Shown here piece by piece: positions 62,097 through 64,000 of a stretch of 64,000 bases of DNA. Every line of letters starts with the position of its first letter. Position 1 is the first letter of the stretch. The notes beneath the pieces are model-generated. The model saw only the letters and a list, made by a program, of their open reading frames with translations, made no database searches and was not told the DNA's origin. The stretch is from JAGXRK01 sp963804005 (GTDB taxonomy: Bacteria > Bacteroidota > Ignavibacteria > Ignavibacteriales > Ignavibacteriaceae): assembly GCA_963804005.1 (NCBI GenBank), contig CAWDOP010000008.1, positions 62,001 through 126,000 of the forward strand. Direction: 5' to 3'. Position numbers and translations under genes: made by a program.

Positions 62097-63184
62097 AATT
62101 CTTCCCTGTTATGTAATAATGAATTATCAGAATCATATGTGGTATTTTCTGCAAAATATTTTTTCTTAAACCAAAGAGCAACATTTACAAGCATAATCAA
62201 AACAGGCACTTCCACTAAAGGACCTATCACAGCAGCAAATGCTTCACCTGAGTTTATACCAAACACCGCAATTGCAACAGCAATTGCTAATTCAAAGTTG
62301 TTGCTTGCAGCAGTAAATGAGAGTGTTGCCGATTTTTCATAGTTAGCTCCAACTTTTTTGCTCATATAAAATGAGATGAAGAACATCACAACAAAGTAAA
62401 TCAGTAAAGGAATCGCTACTCTAATTACATCTACAGGAAGTTCAACAATAAATTCTCCTTTAAGCGAAAACATTACCAAAATAGTAAACAGTAAAGCGTA
62501 TAATGTTATGGGGCTTATCCTTGGAATAAATTTTGTGTCGTACCATTGCTTGCGCTTAATTTTTATTAATGTAAAGCGAGTAATTATACCTGCAAGGAAG
62601 GGTATGCCAAGATATATGAAAACACTTTCTGCAATCTGTCCAATCGTAACTTCGACAGCAGTTCCTTCCAGCCCAAACCAGGTTGGTAAAATAGTAATAA
62701 ACACATATGCATATATCGAGAAAAAGAGCACTTGAAAGATTGAGTTGAATGCTACTAGACCTGCCGCATACTCAGAATCGCCTTTAGCAAGCTCATTCCA
62801 TACAATAACCATAGCAATACACCTTGCCAGCCCAATCATTATCAATCCGTACATATAACTGGGTAAATCACTTAAAAGTAGAATTGCTAAAAAGAACATC
62901 AGTATTGGTCCAATAATCCAATTTTGGATAAGTGATAACAATAATATTTTCCAATCACGGAAAACCTTGCCAAGCTCTTCATACTTAACTTTTGCAAGTG
63001 GAGGATACATCATTAATATTAATCCAATTGCAATGGGAATGTTTGTAGTGCCGACCTGGAATAAATTCCAGAAATCTACTATCCCCGGAATAATGTATCC
63101 CGCGAACACACCGATAAACATTGCAATGAATATCCAGAGAGTTAAGTAACGATCTAAGAATTTTAATCGTGTAGCTCCTGGCAT
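62093..63184 (-). CDS. acr3: ACR3-family arsenite efflux transporter
   Basis: 363 residues with about ten transmembrane helices. ACR3 features: RYLTLWIFIAMFIGVFAGYI, MMYPPLAKVKYEELGKVF, the conserved Cys in GLARCIAMVIVWNELAKGD, and the discontinuous-helix region LSFTAASNNFELAIAVAIAVFG. It exports As(III) using the proton gradient and takes the arsenite produced by ArsC. Mini-thioredoxins lie on either side. Confidence 0.94.
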   Translation of the reverse strand: MPGATRLKFLDRYLTLWIFIAMFIGVFAGYIIPGIVDFWNLFQVGTTNIPIAIGLILMMYPPLAKVKYEELGKVFRDWKILLLSLIQNWIIGPILMFFLAILLLSDLPSYMYGLIMIGLARCIAMVIVWNELAKGDSEYAAGLVAFNSIFQVLFFSIYAYVFITILPTWFGLEGTAVEVTIGQIAESVFIYLGIPFLAGIITRFTLIKIKRKQWYDTKFIPRISPITLYALLFTILVMFSLKGEFIVELPVDVIRVAIPLLIYFVVMFFISFYMSKKVGANYEKSATLSFTAASNNFELAIAVAIAVFGINSGEAFAAVIGPLVEVPVLIMLVNVALWFKKKYFAENTTYDSDNSLLHNREEL

Positions 63185-63230
63185 TTAATTATCCTCCTGT
63201 ATTTCTTGAAAAATTAATCCCAGAATTAAA

Positions 63231-63479
63231 TTAGTTTTTGTTAGCTTCCATTAGCAAATGTTCCAATGTTGATCTGTTAGGAATTTTCCCCTGGCTCACA
63301 ACTTTATCATTCACAATTAGTCCTGGTGTCATCCAAATTCCAAGTTCTGCAAACTGTTCTCTATTAGTTATTTTTTGAATATCTGCTTCCAGTTCATTCT
63401 CTGCTGCAATATTCATACATAACTCGTAGAGATTTTCACAGTTTACACAGCCAGTTCCGACTACTTTTACCGTTAACAT
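63231..63479 (-). CDS. Small redox-active disulfide protein (mini-thioredoxin), first copy
   Basis: 82 residues: VKVVGTGCVNCENLYELC with Cys 11 and Cys 14, an extra Cys at 21, and WMTPGLIVNDKVVSQG. Same family as the 61857 gene but clearly diverged. It starts one base after the arsC stop and is followed by ACR3, suggesting it serves reduction of ArsC or arsenic binding. Confidence 0.87.
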   Translation of the reverse strand: MLTVKVVGTGCVNCENLYELCMNIAAENELEADIQKITNREQFAELGIWMTPGLIVNDKVVSQGKIPNRSTLEHLLMEANKN

Positions 63480-63480
63480 T

Positions 63481-63915
63481 TTAACTCTCCCTGCTTATTA
63501 TTTTTTCATTATAGAATTGATAAAAATCTCTTTTAATTTCATTTCTAACTTTTCTGAATACTGAAAGAACTTCTTCTTCTGTTCCCATAGCATTCGCAGG
63601 ATCTTCAAATCCAATATGAAGCTGTTCTTCTACCTTGCCTAAAAAAACCGGGCAGGTTTCTTTAGCATTATCACAAACTGTAATTACAAAATCAAAAGAT
63701 TGGGAAAGATATTTTTCAACATTTTCCGGTATTCCGTTACTGATATCAATACCAACTTCATTCATTGCTTTAATAGCGTATGGATTTGCTCTTTCCGCCG
63801 GATTTGTTCCTGCTGAATAAACTTCCAGATTTTCATCAAACGATTTAAGGAATCCTTCTGCCATCTGACTTCGGCAGGAATTACCTGTGCAGAGTATTAA
63901 GATTTTTTTCTTCAT
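63481..63915 (-). CDS. arsC: Arsenate reductase, thioredoxin-coupled LMW-phosphatase type
   Basis: 144 residues. P-loop Cys9-T-G-N-S-Cys14-R (ILCTGNSCRSQMAEG), the second redox Cys pair in FVITVCDNAKETCPVF, and the acid loop FEDPANAMG are all intact. The enzyme reduces arsenate to arsenite through a relay of Cys 9, the two downstream Cys, and finally thioredoxin. SD GAAAGGAAAT. First visible gene of the ars operon; an arsR regulator may lie beyond the right edge. Confidence 0.93.
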   Translation of the reverse strand: MKKKILILCTGNSCRSQMAEGFLKSFDENLEVYSAGTNPAERANPYAIKAMNEVGIDISNGIPENVEKYLSQSFDFVITVCDNAKETCPVFLGKVEEQLHIGFEDPANAMGTEEEVLSVFRKVRNEIKRDFYQFYNEKIISRES

Positions 63916-63932
63916 TTATTTCCTTTCAATTT

Positions 63933-63997
63933 GTCATACCCGCGAAGGCGAGTATCTTATTTCATAAATTCTGGATTCCTGCTTTCGCAGGAATGAC
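63933..63997. repeat. REP/MITE-like element in the ars promoter region
   Basis: 65 bases with inverted ends GTCATACCCGCGAAGGCGAG and CCTGCTTTCGCAGGAATGAC (about 15 of 20 pairs). Same end type (GTCATNCCCG) as 55551-55660. It begins 17 bases upstream of the arsC start, so it falls in or replaces the promoter region. Confidence 0.7.
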
Positions 63998-64000
63998 GTT

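Overview
The window looks like a chromosomal segment of a Gram-negative bacterium of the Ignavibacteria/Chlorobi-Bacteroidetes assemblage. The evidence is C-terminal type IX secretion tails with the YPNPFNPST-type motif, a PorV/PorQ-like barrel, a DUF5916 outer-membrane protein, TonB receptor machinery, AT-rich DNA, a ferredoxin-dependent 2-oxoacid oxidoreductase, and abundant PAS/GAF hybrid histidine kinases. The species cannot be named from sequence alone.

Layout. 1-11.8 kb is an accessory stretch on the + strand, apart from one LuxR-type membrane regulator. It holds an acetyltransferase, a methyltransferase, a frameshifted serine beta-lactamase-like hydrolase, a lipoprotein alpha/beta hydrolase, a truncated PorT-like remnant, a DUF5916 protein and a T9SS-exported M1 peptidase. 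12.5-33.2 kb is a single 20-kb run on the - strand, headed by a LacI regulator behind a good promoter with an overlapping palindromic operator. It encodes, in order, LacI, a TonB-dependent receptor, an outer-membrane partner, a PorV-like barrel, a frameshifted lipoprotein esterase, ribokinase, a secreted LVIVD propeller, a complete sugar-type ABC transporter (two permeases, binding lipoprotein, and the ATPase further down), FOUR tandem ADP-ribosylglycohydrolase (DraG/ARH) paralogues and a secreted esterase. An intrinsic terminator ends it. The gene set reads as an uptake-and-cleavage pathway for a ribosyl-containing compound and is the most interesting system in the window.

33.6-39 kb carries housekeeping genes: initiator tRNA-Met, a four-subunit 2-oxoacid:ferredoxin oxidoreductase with a small Cys-rich companion, and peptide chain release factor 3. 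39-42.7 kb is a decayed tandem array of three frameshifted DUF2202 (ferritin-like) lipoprotein genes. Each has a large hairpin downstream, and a fragment of a hybrid kinase lies between two copies. One hairpin region is interrupted by a 639-bp unit that has all the marks of an integron gene cassette (40006-40644).

42.7-60.1 kb is a signalling island: two giant hybrid kinases sharing a near-identical kinase-receiver block, two further kinases, a stand-alone receiver and a PAS remnant. 60.8-63.9 kb is an arsenic operon (arsC, redox-active mini-thioredoxin, ACR3 efflux pump, second mini-thioredoxin, periplasmic thioredoxin, CcdA). A REP-like palindromic element lies at its head and a relative at 55.55 kb. 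Several genes carry single-base frameshifts. Sequencing error cannot be excluded for the isolated ones, but the DUF2202 copies are clearly degenerate.
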